Shown here: positions 36,110 through 48,999 of the stretch, piece after piece
Position numbering within the stretch: the stretch's first letter is position 1
How the letters are laid out: each line of letters begins with the position of its first letter
Source: Phocoena phocoena
Taxonomy: Eukaryota; Chordata; Mammalia; Artiodactyla; Phocoenidae
Length of the DNA stretch: 64,000 bases
Assembly (NCBI RefSeq): GCF_963924675.1
Contig: NC_089232.1
Location: forward strand, 33,554,842 to 33,618,841
Direction: 5' to 3'
Notes under the pieces: model-generated
What the model saw: only the letters and a program-made list of their open reading frames with translations
Database searches by the model: none
Told to the model about the DNA's origin: nothing
Program-made: the position numbers and the translations under genes

Positions 36110-36470
36110 GAAGCACAGTGGGGGATGCAGACAAACTTGGGTTTGAATCCCAACTTCCCTTGTTAGCTAAGTGACCTTGGGCGAGGTGTTTAAATTTTAT
36201 AAGCTGTGATGTGCTCATATGCAAAGTAAAGTAATACCAGTAAGCCTGTGCTCATACAGGCTTATTGATATTAGATGGAATAACGCACGCCAAGTGTTTA
36301 ACATAGTAACTGACATATAATGCGGACTCCGTTAACATGAGTGGCTGTTGCTATTTTCACCTCTCTGAAGTTCAGTTCCCTTACCTGCAAGAAAGGGTTG
36401 GACCAGATGCTTTCTACAAGCCATCCAGTTCTAAACAGTCCATGATTCTAGATATGGTTCTCTCTGTATG
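36110..36470 (+). mobile_element. MIR SINE, possibly two adjacent fragments
   Basis: 'gggtttgaatcccaacttcc' and 'gctaagtgaccttgggcgag' are MIR core. From 36360, 'ttcagttcccttacctgcaa', 'ggttggaccagatgctttct' and 'catgattcta' fit a MIR3-type 3' part. Confidence 0.65.
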
Positions 36471-36689
36471 AAAGGACTGAAGAAATTAACTTTGTTTTGT
36501 TTTTGGAGAGTGAGGTGTGTACATTTTAACTAGGGGTTAATTATCTCTGATCTAAAGGTGATACATGTATTTAGGATTTTTATTTTTTTATTTTATTTTT
36601 GAGATGGACCTGATAAGGTATATATTTCAAAGATGTTATCCTTTTTATTTTAGGATTCAAACTTAATAGCATGTTTGGCCTTAGTATTC

Positions 36690-37860
36690 TGTTTGATTAA
36701 AAAAAATTCTACTATTTCTGTAGTTATATCGTTTTTCCCCACTTTATTATTTATTTACCTTCACTTTTTGTCTTCTTTATCATTTTGACTAGTGATTTGT
36801 CTAATTAGATTTTGTTTTCAAACCAGCTTTTGCTGATTCTCTCTGCATTTGTTGTTAAACATATTAATATCTGCTTTTATTTTTATTATTTTATTTCTTA
36901 TAATTTGTATTTCTTCTTGTTACTCTCCTTCTAATTTCTTGAGTTGAATAGTTTAGTTATTGATTTTCACTCTTTTTCTAAAAAAAGTATATACAGTTAA
37001 GAGTATAAATTTTCTTCTGGGTATTGCTTTAGCTGTATCTCACAACTTTTGATATGTAAAATTTTCATTAATGTTTAATTGTAAATCTTATAAAATATAT
37101 ACATAAATAAAATTATTTATAAAATAAATTATAAAATATTATAAATATTTTGAAACCACCATTAGAATTAGAATCCATGAATTACTTAGCTTGTGTTTTT
37201 TTATTTCCAAAGATATAAGGTCATATTTTTGTCTTTGACTACTAGTCTTATTGCATTTATCCAGAGACTGTGGTATGAATGATAGAGATTCTCTGATATT
37301 TGTTGAGATCTGCTTTGTTTTCTAGCAAATGGTTAAATTTTGTAAATCTTCTATATGGGCTTGAGAAAAGTGTTTATTCTTTAATTGGTACATACAGTCT
37401 TATATGCAAAATCTGATACAACACATATAGATATTTTGTCTTTGATTTATCCATTAGTAAGGAAAGGTTATTAAAATCTCTCACTATTATTATGGCATTA
37501 TCAATTTATTCTTGCCTTTCAATTGATTCTTACTTTATATATGTTGAGGCTATTCTGTTAGGTCCATACAAGGTTGTAATTTTTATATCTTCCTGGTAAA
37601 TTGTTAATGTTTTCAATATATAATGACCTTCTGTATTTATTTCAAAACACATTTTGGACTTAGTTGCATTTTGCCTGCTATTAATATAATTACTAAAGTT
37701 TTGCTTTGTTTTTTTGGGGGAGGGTGGGGCAGGTATCTTTTTTCCCTTTACTTTCAACTCTGCTGTTTCTTTGTATTTTGAGTGTTTCTGTTTTAAACCT
37801 AGGTGAATTTCTTTGTTTATTCAGTCTTTGGTTTTATAATCAATTTGTTCTTACTGTCAC
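36690..37860 (-). mobile_element. Old L1 ORF2 fragment (endonuclease-proximal half)
   Basis: Minus-strand order follows ORF2: 'tttatccattagtaaggaaa', 'ctcactattattatggcatt' and 'cccttcacttt'-type regions, strongly diverged and AT-rich. It lies to the left of a separate minus-strand L1 3' end, so the two cannot be one simple copy. Confidence 0.55.
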
Positions 37861-37879
37861 TGAAAATCTTTTTCTTAAT

Positions 37880-38430
37880 TGAGATATAATTTATGTATAC
37901 TATTATATTAGTTTCAGGTGTACAAAATAGTGATTTACTATTTGTATATATTACAAAATGGTCACCACAATAAGTCTAGTTGACATCACCATTCACCATT
38001 TACCACACATTGTTACATATTTTGTTTTCCTGGGATGAGAACTTTTAAAGTTTATTCTCTTAGCAACTTTCAAATATACAATACAGTATTATTAACTGTA
38101 GTTATCATACTATACATTACAACTCAAGGATTGATTTATTTTGTAACTGAAGTTTGGACCCTTTGACTTCCTTCACCCAGTCCCCCCACCACCATTCCCC
38201 AGCAACCACTGATCTGTTGTCTATATCTATGAGTTTGTTTTGTTTTGTATTGTTTATTTAGATTCCACCACAAGATAGATCATGTGGTATTTGTATTTGT
38301 GGTATGTGTGGTATTTCTCTGTCTGACTTATTTCACTTAGCATAATGCCCTCAGTGTCCATCCATGTTGTCATAAATGGCAAGATTTCCTTCTTTTTTAT
38401 AGCTAAATAATATTCCATTGTAAATGAATA
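37880..38430 (-). mobile_element. Old L1 3' end
   Basis: Begins with a minus-strand L1 tail ('ttaattgagatataatttat', 'gtttcaggtgtacaaaatag'), then '3' UTR' and the ORF2 C-terminal region ('ctgtctgacttatttcactt', 'taatattccattg'). Confidence 0.7.
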
Positions 38431-40309
38431 ATTGAAGAATATACTTCTTTTATATTTGCTTTTATAAATGGCATTTGGGGATTTATTTCTTCCACATTAT
38501 TTTATACTTCTCATGATTTTCTCTTTAGGGCTTTAAGGGTTAGATTAGAGCTTAGGTATGGAAATTATGGACATAGATGTGATCATAGAAGCCAGTGGAG
38601 TAGATTGACAGGAATCAGAGAAAAAAAGCTGAGAAATGAGAACAGTATTTAGAAGAAGGTTTAACAAGCACATGGAAAGAGCTTCACAAAGATACAGAGA
38701 AGTTCTGACCAGAGCAACAGGAAGAGGATCTGGAAAGGCAATGTCTCAGGGTTCAGTATCTGAAAAATTTTCCAGTAGGAATGCATGGTCAGTGATATCA
38801 GATGCTACAGGTTCTATGAAAGGCAATTAAATTTGGTGGTTAGAAGACTGTTGAAGACTTTAAAACACTTGTTTCAATGGAGTAGTAGGAACAGAAATTT
38901 TGTGGGCAAAGAAAAAGTGCGATATAGAATATAATTTTAGAGTAAAAGATTTATAAGGATAGGGACAAATTCGGCATGGGAGAAGATGCCCGTCAAGATG
39001 TAGGAGCAGTGATGCAATAGACCAGCAGTAACTGATGAATCAAAGTCTTCAAGAGAATAAAAATCTCTGCATTTTCTCTTGCTGTAGGTTTCTTTTCAAG
39101 AGTCCACTTAGAGACTGCACAGATTACATGCCTAATTATGAGTTGGAAGAAATGCAATATAAATGACGAGGGTGTCTCAATAGGCAGCACTGTTGAATCC
39201 ATTAATTTGGGTACTATTGATCAAGCACTGTGAAGTTAATCCTGCAGTGTGGGTTAGGTCAGAGCATACATTAATAAACGCACTTGCGCTTGACCTATAA
39301 AATGAATGATCAACATGTCCCACTGGGCTGTGAAACCAGTGAGCTCTCTGAAGAATCATCACTATCACTAAGCCATTTTAAAGGGCTGGTTTTAGATTAT
39401 CATTAGGAGAAATATCTCTGAATGCCTTTCCTAATGAAAACCAAGTGCCTAATTTCTACTAAAACAGACTCAGGGCAATTATTAAAGTTTTTGATCTCAA
39501 AGTGAAAATAAAGTAATTTTACTTTACCTACACCTTTTGTTTCCTTTCCTTTGGGAAGTGACTGCAATTACCAATTTATTTAGCAAATATTTATTGAACA
39601 ATGGTAAGAGTGCAACACTCATCCTAAATGACACGAGCTTATCAAATCATTTAGGCAGAGCTATTTACGTTTTATTGAGAAAAATAATACTTAACTAGGA
39701 TGTACTTCCTCTAGGCTTCTTAAGTAAAGTACTGTTTTAAGGTAAGAATAGTTATCCACACTGCTGAGAGCTGTAACTGCTTAGGCAAAGCTCTATTCGT
39801 CTCCTCCCCTCCTAGAACTCTAAAAATTGGATATTGAGTAAAACATCATGTTAAAAGGTGGCTGCCCTTTAAGGCAACTGATTTCAAACAAGAGGATTTC
39901 TTTTTGTAAAGAAAATCCTTTTTTAGGCTCTTTGGTTACGAAAAGTGAGTGACACCCGGAACTAACCTAGATTGGGGAAAGTGCTTTACATAATGAAGCA
40001 AAGAGAATTTGGCAATTGTCTCCTGGTTACTCAAGAAGTTGTTTTAGGGTTTGAGCAGTATTCAGAGATGAGGAGGGATGGAATTAAAGGGTCTTTTAGT
40101 AGGAAGATAACATGGCCCAAGTTTAGGACTGAAGGGGGAAAGAGGGTTGGTAAGAGGGTTGGCAGAATGGCTGAATATTTTTATGATATAAAAGATTCCA
40201 CTTGAAGGTGGTTTTTGATCTGTGATGTAATCTAATTTCCTTTTATAATCCTCAACAAAAGCCAGTTTTACACAACAGCTCTTATTTAATGACGCTTTTG
40301 GTAAAGAAG
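38431..40309. other. Unassigned noncoding sequence
   Basis: 38560-38960 is purine-rich and looks like an old unidentified repeat. Nothing else is nameable. No coding exon seen. Confidence 0.35.
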
Positions 40310-40810
40310 GAAGAGGAGGTCTGTTGGTTTGCACCTCACAGGTCTACAAGGCCTTTGCTTGTCCAGCTTCAAGACCAGGAAAGAGTCCAGAGTCAGCAAC
40401 AGAGACATCAGTGGTTTGGTTTAATGGATGGGGGATCTTACACGTCTGAAGCAAGGTCCTGGAGGGACACCCCACTACGTGTGGTGGATGGTAGAGCAGG
40501 ACATCGTGGCAGTCTTGGCTGCTGCGGGCAGGGGGAGGTTACCAGTTATAGGGGAAATTGACATCAGGTTGGCTCATCGGTTACCAGGGAAACCAGCAGA
40601 GGGGCACGCCCCTCACCACTCCTTTGACAAGCATAGCAGAGATGTTCTAATCTAAAGCTAGACCAATCATTAGCTGGGACCTGGGGCAAGTATGTAGGCA
40701 TGTCAGTCAAGTGAGTAGGGTATAGGTAAATCAGGCACTGGTTGAGCAGGGGATGTACAGAGAGCAAGAGAACAGCCATCTTGGATGGTCTGACCATACA
40801 AACTCTCTCC
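40310..40810 (-). mobile_element. Candidate solo retroviral LTR
   Basis: A sharply bounded, GC-richer block in AT-rich surroundings. It contains 'tcatcggttaccagggaaac' and 'agcagaggggcacgcccctc', and ends near 'gtctgaccataca'. TG...CA-type ends are possible at about 40325 and 40800. The frames at 40289-40797 overlap on both strands and have no domain. The family is unknown. Confidence 0.35.
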
Positions 40811-41559
40811 TGTGCTTGTGAGGAGTGGGGGTGGGGGAAGATTTCACCCGGAAGTGAGATGGCAAAGGGTGATTTCGATTTCAGAAGGACCTGAATAGAG
40901 GAAGCCCTCGGGGAACCTGTGGAAGTACTGTGGAGGAGCTAGTCTCCTCACAGAAAGCAAAATGGTGACAGAGTGATTTTATTTATAAAAACATGGTTTC
41001 TGATTGCTGAATGCCAGGGAACTTATACCTGAAACACTGATAGCAATGTCACCTAGTCATGAGAATCTATTCACTGCAGGAAGCCCAGGAAAAAAAAGAC
41101 CTTGAAACTTCTAGGATTTGAGTTGGAAATAACAGACTTTCCAAAAAGGGAAATGAACACACTGTATTCCAACATAAATGTCATTCCAATATCAACATTT
41201 TCCTGTCTAATTGGCACTTCTTTTTCAAGCCGTATTCAGCTGTAGGAAAACTTATTAGGTCAAATCATATTCTATGCAGTAAGAATAGTTGCATTCTTTT
41301 GAGAACTTTAGTGGCTTGTGGCCAAAAGATCAGACTATATCTTAGCATTAGCTTTGCATTCTCAATAGCTTTCAACAAAGGGTTCTATGCAGAATGTAAC
41401 CTCAGTTATTGGGGTTACCATTGGCTGAACATATTAATAATGGCTTCCAATGCAAATTATTTTTATTTTGTACTTTTCTTGTGTATGTCATGTTATAATA
41501 ATCCATGTAACTCTACAGGTGAAAACTTGTAGATGTCATGGTGCGTCAGATAAAGCTTG
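40811..41559. other. Unassigned noncoding sequence
   Basis: No gene or nameable repeat. The 77-codon frame at 41299-41532 has no domain or splice context. Confidence 0.4.
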
Positions 41560-41790
41560 AGGAGAGAATAGCAGAATAGCGAAGAGGTTAATAGCACAGA
41601 CTCTGGAGTCAAACTGGTTGGCTTAATATCCTGGCTCTGTCTTTCACTTTCTGTGACTCAGGATAAATGAATCATCCTTCCTGCGCCTCAGTATCTTTAC
41701 TATAAAATAAGAGGCTTAAATAAGTTACCTATTTAGAAGAGTGCCTGACATATGACAAGTGCTTAATAAATGCTAGCTTCCATAGGAGGG
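41560..41790 (+). mobile_element. MIR SINE
   Basis: Nearly complete order: 'cgaagaggttaatagcacag', 'actctggagtcaaactggtt', 'tgcgcctcagtatctttact', 'gagtgcctgacatatgacaa', 'gtgcttaataaatgctagc'. Confidence 0.85.
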
Positions 41791-43389
41791 GATTCTTGAT
41801 GCCATACAAAGAAGTCATCTATCCACTTAACGTCTGTGGCATGGCTAGCATGTGCCAGGTTCTGTTAGTCTGTGGAGATATAAAAAGGAAACACTACCAC
41901 TTTCCTCTAAGACTTCAAGAACCTAGGGCTGAGAATACTCACCCTTCTTTTCTGTGACTTTCTAAGCAATGAGAAATAGCCAGGAGAAGATGAACTGGGA
42001 TCCATACTTTTTACTTGGAAGCCCATTCTTCCAAAGAGCAGGGACCCTGGTAGAGAAAGATGGGAATGGAGCATCTCAAAGTCCACCTATCAATCCCTTG
42101 TAGACTTTGCTGCAGAGGGAAGCCTTCCTTCTCCTCAGGGAGGAAGACCCTGCCAAGGTGGGCTTGCTTCATGCAGATAGGAGTAGATAAGGAAATAGAT
42201 TCCATGTCCCCTGGCGAACAAACAGGCCTGAGAGAGCATGGAATGGGCATCTTTCCCAGTTTGAATCAGAATAACTCCACCCAGTTGTGAGTGGGACTTG
42301 GCTTAATTTCACCATCATATAAATGATTACTCTTCCAGTCTCACTAACGTGCATATGTGTGCAGTTTTAAATGTTCGAGAGAATGGATTTTGTATTAAAG
42401 CCATCTTCATTCATGTTTATTAATGGTGAGGCTGTAGAAATAGGACTGGTGTTTGTTTCATTTATTTAGCACTTGTGACAAGATGGCTCTGGGCCTGGCC
42501 AGTGTGAGGGCATTACTTTATTGATTAAATAATGTGATGAAAGGAAACGGTGCTTATGTGTTGAGAGATTATTGCCAGAGACACTTGGCCAACAAAGTGC
42601 TGAAAGGAGAGCTGTGTGACACTTTCACTCTGAGTATGTAATTAGCAGTGAGCTGGAACCGAAATGCAGTATCCTGGGGAAAGTTCCAGTCAATACTGCC
42701 ATCCAAAGAAGTCATCTAGGTTTGCAGTTTGGAAGGCATAAAGAGTCATACATTTTTGTTTCCCAATTTAGCTCATTGCTTTTACTCTCAAATAGTAAAA
42801 ATAAACATTTGATACCACAGTGATATAAAATAATATATTTGAAATGGTGAAAAACGCCTAATTTTATAGAAAAGGGCCATAATTCTAATCTCAGGAGTCA
42901 TACATAAAAAAGTGAAAGAAAAATCAAGCAATGAATTTATTACATTACTTTATTGCAGCTCTAAAGAAAGTCTACAGTTCTCAGAAATGTTACAGGGTCT
43001 ATGTGAAATGGAAGTGTTTGTTCATGCATTTATGGGAAAGCCTAACGTGACATTGTCCTTTGGCCTGTGGAATAATTTGAAGCATAGATATTTTGCCAAG
43101 AAAGATGGGGATTTTTAGAACCCAAGGCATCAGTAGATCTACTCTGAGTGATGGCATCAGGATTTACTCTCTGCCTCATGCACAGAGTCTAATGGAAGGG
43201 AGTGCATGGGGCACTTGTGGCTTCGTTTGACACCTTGAGCTCCTTTATTCCACCATGTTTAATCCACCAATACTTCAGAGTATTGCTTCTAGCTTTCTGT
43301 TCTTCATTCTTTATGTTGGTTTGCTTGTCTGCCTGAATTCTCTCTCTCTCACACACACTTTCTCTCCCTTAGTAAGAGTAAATAGTTAA
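41791..43389. other. Unassigned noncoding sequence
   Basis: 41815-41890 resembles an L2-type fragment ('catgtgccaggttctgttag'). The rest shows no gene or repeat that I can name. Confidence 0.4.
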
Positions 43390-43622
43390 GGTAAGGACTC
43401 TGGAGGCTGTCTTCCTGGCTTCAAGTCCTGATTCTGTGACTTACTAGCTAGATGACCTTGGGAAATTACTTGACATTTCTGTGCCTCAATTTTCTCATTT
43501 GTAAAATAGTAATAATAGAGGTATCCATCACATAGGGTTGTTATAAGGATAAAATGTTTCAAATATTTAAAGTACTTAAATCATTCTTGACACATAATAA
43601 ATGTTATCATACTTTGTATGTT
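43390..43622 (+). mobile_element. MIR SINE
   Basis: 'aggactctggaggctgtctt', 'ttactagctagatgaccttg', 'tgtgcctcaattttctcatt' and 'gttgttataaggataaaatg', and a terminal aataaatg, follow the MIR order. Confidence 0.85.
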
Positions 43623-43990
43623 TTTGTAATAAATACACTGGTTTGGTTCCCATGGGCTCAAAGATGTTCATTGGCTCCCTAAGACCTTAAAAATGATGTA
43701 AGGGATTAAAGGTGCTCTCTTATTCAGCTACAACCTATCTTTTAAAGCTTTATCACAATATGCTCCAACCAATCCATATTCTAACCATTTGGGTCTATTC
43801 ACCACAATCTGAATTTGCCATATACTTTCCTACTTCTCCAAACTACTCACTAAGCCAGAAGTGGCCTCATTTCTTCTTGTTTTCTGCCACTCAAAAGCTA
43901 AACACCAGTGTTTTGATCACTTATCTTAAGAAACTGAACACTGTAAATACACTAAAAGTTTCCTTTGTAGACCACTCCCATTCCATATGG

Positions 43991-44490
43991 TTGTGGAAGC
44001 TGCATAATGGCTCCCCTCTCCAAAACGTCAACATCCTAATCCCTGGAATCAGTGAATATTACTTTATATGGCAAAGATTTTGCAGATAAGATTAATTTAA
44101 GGAACTTGAGATAGGGAGATTATTTCAGATTATTTATGTGGGCCCAAATGCAATCACAACTATACTTCAATAAAAATTAAATAAAACAGTGTTACGATAA
44201 AGTGAAAGGGAGACTTCACACAGACAGAAGAGGAGAAGGCAGTGTGACCGTGGAGGTAGAGATTGGAGTGATGCAGCCACACGTCAAGGAAACAAGCAGT
44301 GCCAATAGTGGAAAGAGGCAAGGAACAGGTTCTCCTCTAATCTCCAGAGGGAGTGTGGTCCTGCCTATGCCTTGATTTTAGCCCTGTAAGACTGATTTTG
44401 GACTTTTGGCTTCCAGAACTATGAGAGAGTACACCTGTGTTGTTTTAAGTCACCAACTTTGTGCTAATTTGCTACAACAGCTATAGGAAA
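43991..44490 (+). mobile_element. MaLR/MLT1-like solo LTR (forward)
   Basis: 'caacatcctaatccctggaa', 'tatggcaaagattttgcaga', 'gccttgattttagccctgta' and 'ttttggcttccagaactatg' run in LTR order, ending 'gctacaacagctataggaaa'. At about 44160-44200 a short foreign or slipped stretch (tatacttcaataaaaatt) interrupts it and looks like an L1-tail fragment. Confidence 0.65.
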
Positions 44491-44519
44491 TGAAGATGAT
44501 GTTATTGTGGTCTGGTATT

Positions 44520-44655
44520 TTATTTCCAACATTTTTCTTCATTTATTTTTATATTTACATAGAGTAAAATTCACTGTTTTTGGTGTATAGTTCTATGAAT
44601 TTTGACAAGTGTATAGACTCATGTAATCACTACCACAATCAACATATAGAACTTT
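44520..44655 (-). mobile_element. Old L1-type 3' fragment
   Basis: 'agttctatgaattttgacaa' and 'catgtaatcactaccacaat' are typical of an old L1 tail in reverse. Short and diverged. Confidence 0.45.
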
Positions 44656-44656
44656 T

Positions 44657-45015
44657 GAGAAAGAAAACAAAGCTGAAGGCACCATACTTCTTGATTTAAA
44701 ACTATATTGCAAAGCTGTAGTAGTCAAACCAGTATGGTATTGGCATAAAAACAGGCACATAGTTCAATGGAGCAGAATAGAGAGCCCAGAAATAAACCCA
44801 TGCATATTTAATTAAGTTATGGAAAAGGAGCAAAAAATATACACTGGGGAAAAGATACTCTCTTTAATAAACGGTGCTGGGAAAACAGTATATTCTCATG
44901 CAAAAGAATGAAACTGGGCCCCTATCATACACCATACACAAAAATCAACTCAAAATGGATTAAAGATTTGAACATAAAACCTGAAATCATAAAACTCCTA
45001 TAAGAAAACATGTGG
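44657..45015 (+). mobile_element. L1 ORF2 fragment
   Basis: 'atattgcaaagctgtagtag', 'gtatggtattggcataaaaa', 'gcccagaaataaacccatgc' and 'tcaactcaaaatggattaaa' follow the ORF2 C-terminal region in order. There is no tail, so it was truncated or later broken at both ends. Confidence 0.8.
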
Positions 45016-45240
45016 GGTAAGCTGTGGGATAAAGAAAAAAATGTTATTTTGGCCAGATCAAATTCTGGTTTTTTCCCCAGATTCAATCTCTCTGCACTTT
45101 TTTGCCCTGTTCTGTGTCCTTGGGAGACTAACCCATATGATTGAATCATGTAGGCTCCCTGGCCCTCTGGCTTCCGTTGGGGTTAGGTTAATGGAAGGCA
45201 CCAGTAGGATAATGAAAAACAAAAAAAGAAATAGGTTAGA

Positions 45241-45405
45241 GCAGAGCTTGTCAAACTTTAACATGCATACAAATTACCTGGGGATCTTTTTGAAACGCAA
45301 ATTCTGATTCACTAGGTCTGACTGAGGTGGAGTCTATAATTCTGCATTCCTACCAAACTGCTGGGTGATTTCTACTGATGCTATGAAGACCACTCTCTCT
45401 GTAAG
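45241..45405 (+). mobile_element. MER5-type hAT DNA element
   Basis: 'gcttgtcaaactttaacatg', 'caaattacctggggatcttt', 'ctgattcactaggtctgact' and 'cattcctaccaaactgctgg' are the order of a MER5A/B element. The frames at 45041-45307 overlap it by chance. Confidence 0.75.
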
Positions 45406-45485
45406 TGGCAGGGTTTAGGGTATTTTTTCTTTCTCTCTTTCCAGGTCCCTCCATTCTGGCACTGGCTGCATCCACCCCTCTTTGA

Positions 45486-45649
45486 CAGTGGTTCTCTACT
45501 TTGGTTATACATTAGAATTACCTATGAGGTTTTTGAAAACCTAATGCCCTGGCTACATCCAGATACATTAAATCACAATCTCTGGGGATGGGACCCAGGT
45601 GTCAGTAATTCTTAAAACTCCAATGTGCATCCACAGTTGGGAACAATGG
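45486..45649 (+). mobile_element. Second MER5-type hAT DNA element
   Basis: Starts cagtggttctctactttgg and ends 'ccacagttgggaacaatgg', an imperfect inverted terminal pair of the same family. It is 80 bases downstream of the first, in the same orientation. Confidence 0.75.
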
Positions 45650-46134
45650 ATGGATCTTTGCCTAGATCCTCTTCCATGGCTACAACTCTTCAAAGGTTAT
45701 GATAACCTTATTTCCCCCACTACTTGCCCCTTCAGCTCTAGAAGCCCCTTCAGGCTTCTAGTTGTTGGTAGTTACTGAGTGTTTCAGCATCACTCAGAGT
45801 TCCCTAATTGCCCACACCTCCATAAATAGTCCCTTTAATGAATTATCTTTAAGTTCCCAGCTCTTTCCTGCTAAAACTCTAGTTGATATATCAAGATAAG
45901 AAATTTGATTTTTATTTTGTAGGTAATTGGGAAACCAATGTAATCTTAGGAATAGTGAGAGTCAAGTTCAGAACTACTCAATAGTTATTGCTTCCAAATG
46001 AAACTTTTCATTTTGTATACTTTAAATTTACAAGTACTGAATTTAGCATAAGGTGCCAAGCTCAAACATTTTTATACATAACAGTACTGCTAAAAGTATG
46101 ACTGAAGCTAACATCAAATTTTTGAAATTAGATT
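45650..46134. other. Unassigned noncoding sequence
   Basis: No gene or nameable repeat seen. Confidence 0.4.
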
Positions 46135-46480
46135 AAAAGAGTAATAGAAAAGTTTGTTAGAAAACAAACTTATGGTTACCAAAGGGGAAAGGTGGGGGAG
46201 GGAGAGATAAATTAGGAGTTTGGGATTAACATATACACACTACTATACATAAAATAATCAACAAGGACTTGCTGTATAGCACAGGGAACTCTACTCGATA
46301 TTCTGTTATGACCTATATGGGAAGAGAATCTGAAAAAGAATAGATAAATGTATATGTATGACTGAATCACTTTGCTGTACACCTAAAACTAACACAACAT
46401 TGTGAATCAACTCTGCTTCAATATGAAATAAAATTTTTAAAAAAATAAATAAATGATTTTTTTCTGTGAAAAAAGAGTAA
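46135..46480 (+). mobile_element. 5'-truncated L1 3' end with candidate 10-bp duplication
   Basis: L1 3' UTR order: 'acaaacttatggttaccaaa', 'tgctgtatagcacagggaac', 'tgaatcactttgctgtacac', 'aactaacacaacattgtgaa'. The tail is A-rich and irregular (46433-46455). aaaagagtaa occurs at 46135-46144 and again at 46471-46480, which could be a target-site duplication. Confidence 0.75.
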
Positions 46481-48900
46481 CATAACATTAGTACAGTTTC
46501 TAATTACTATTGTTCTTTAGCTCTGATATAGCCATAACTTAATCTGTAGTTTAGATTGATTTTTTCCTCATTAGGATTTTCTTGAACATGTGCCTCTGCT
46601 TAAAAGCTGACCCCAGTAACCATACTCTTGGTGTCTTGTTTTTCCTCAGGAGGCATTGGCAGTTCCATCATTTTGTGACGCACTTATAGTATCATCACTT
46701 GAAAAAATGAGTCTGAGTTTATTCTTTTCTTCTTAAGTACTACCCATTTCCTTAGAATTCACATTTCACAAACTCCCTGGATATTCTTACTAAATTGCCA
46801 TTTTAAGAGGCTCTCCATTTCATTTTCTCAACTCCCTGCCAATAATCCTGTCTTTAATCCTAGCAAAGGACTTTCCCTACAAAAGACCCCTAAAATATCA
46901 TCATCCCTAGGAGAAAATTATTCTCTAATCTTCCCTTCAATTTCTTCTCGTAAACATTGAGCCTCTGACACTCTACCCAGAGAGTACTAAGTCTTTTGTC
47001 TCTTCTTCCATATGAATGGGCTTTTGCGATCAGACTTGAGTATAATCTTGAACTCAAGTGAACAAATGATCCCTCCCTGCTGTTGTATCACAACTCTGTA
47101 GTGGAAAAAAAAAGAAAAGGCTTATAATTTGTTTTCACTGCTGAGAAGAGGGTAAGAGTTTGTTGCTACTAATCCTACTTCAGGGGCACTGCCCTATTTT
47201 TAAGATAGATATAAAAAAATCAACTAGAGTAAGTGGATTTTGAATGAAGCAAAGTGCTTTGTAGCCCCAGCTGGAGATTAAGATGCCCTCACCCAGCCTG
47301 TTTGGGAATATTCTCTTCCTCACTGCGACTTCGTCCTTCTTTTTCATAAGACAGGAAAGAAGAGGATCAGTTAGAAATTTGGCTAAAACATGATGGCAAA
47401 TAGTCATGTTGGCAAGTAACTTCTCTTTTGTGTAATAGAATACTTTGGTTTGAAAAAGTTTCAGGAAATATTTCACTGGAGCCTTCCAGAAAAAAAGAAA
47501 TATGTAAAAGACGCTCTTGCCCATGCTGTTTCAGAACCAATTATTCCTAAAGTATCTGCTTGCTGCTATATAGATACAGTCTCGGAGACTGAACATTTTA
47601 AACCATCGAAGTGCACTGTGTAAGAAAATGAGCTTCTTAGGCTTTAGTGGACTTTTAAATATATGAATTTTTTGTATGCTAATTCAAATGTTAAAAAGAT
47701 AAGAGAACTGATCTGAATGTCTTTATTCTTATACTCATAAACCAAATTCTACACATTAGCTCAGAAATAATGAACTTTTAACCAATTATAAACACCTCTG
47801 TTGTAATTATTTAGACTGAAGAACTACGGATTGTACCCAGGCATGCAGTTATTGAATGTTTTTGTAAGGTTTTTTTTGTTTTTTTGTTTTTTTCCTATAG
47901 TGTCTTCCTTTTTTTTTTCTTTTTAAAAAATTAGGAAAGTTTTAGGTGTTTTGGGATACTCTTGTAGCTATTCTGGGGCAACAGGTGAATTGATTAGTTA
48001 CAAGGTAATGGATCACGTGGTTCACTAGTTTGTCCTTTAGATTCTATGGTGCAGGTCCAGATTTCTAAGAGAACAGTGAAAATATACTCGCACTAACCAC
48101 CCCTGCTAAAGGAAGGCTGCAAAGGCAGCACAGATCCCAAGCGACCATCCATACACATCCATTGGCTTCAGAATTATGTTTGCTCTCTTAATTATATTTT
48201 GCTAAAGACCAATAGTAAAGGCAGTTTGCCAAGGAAAGACTAAGGAGCTCTTTCAGAATAAAGGAGAAGACACCTGGATGCAGTGCATGATCTATGATTT
48301 TTTTGGTCATAAAAACATTATGGGGATACTTAGTAAAATCTGAATCAAATCTATAAATTAGATAATAGTATTGTATTAATGTTAATTTTCTGATTTTGAT
48401 AATTGCATATAGTTTTGTGGGAAGATGTCCTTTATTATGTATACACATATGGTATTTAGGGCTCAAGGAGGATCACATATGTAACTTATTCTCAGATGAT
48501 TCAGAAAACATTTGTGTGCATACACACACATCACATATATGTACACATAAGGCATATACATATGTGTGTGTACCTGGACATGTGTCTGTATGCACCCACA
48601 ACAGAGATAAAGCAAATGTGGTAAAGCACTAACATTTGCGGAATGTGGATGAACGTTATGCAAGAATTCTTTGAGCCAATCTTGCAGTTCTTTTCTGTGA
48701 GTCTGAAATTATGTCAAAATAAGAAATTAAAAGAATAAAAAAACAATTTGTTTTTGACAGGGGAACAGATTGCCCAGAAGCAAAAAGATAGCAAGAAAAA
48801 CTCAACCTAAACATGGGAAACTGCAGGTCCTGTTAAAACTTAGTAAAACATTATTAGTCTATATATTTTCACATGAATGGTTTTTAAAACCACAACCAAC
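46481..48900. other. Unassigned noncoding sequence with simple repeats
   Basis: No coding exon that I can support. A minus frame of 114 codons (47180-47524) is Phe/Lys-rich with no domain. 47872-47930 is T-rich. 48515-48600 has degenerate (CA)n/(TG)n. Confidence 0.4.
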
Positions 48901-48999
48901 TCTGTCTGACTTATCTCACTTAGCATAATACCCTCCAAGTCCATCCATGTTGCTGCAAATGGCAAAATTTCATTCTTTTCTATGGCTGAGTAGTATTCC

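Noticed and set aside
47180..47524. 114-codon minus-strand frame
   Set aside because: Phe/Lys/Leu-rich, no domain, and no evidence of splicing or conservation.
48515..48600. Alternating CA/TG and ATG-rich stretch as a CRISPR-like or tandem array
   Set aside because: It is degenerate dinucleotide repeat with no regular unit or spacer, in a mammalian genome.
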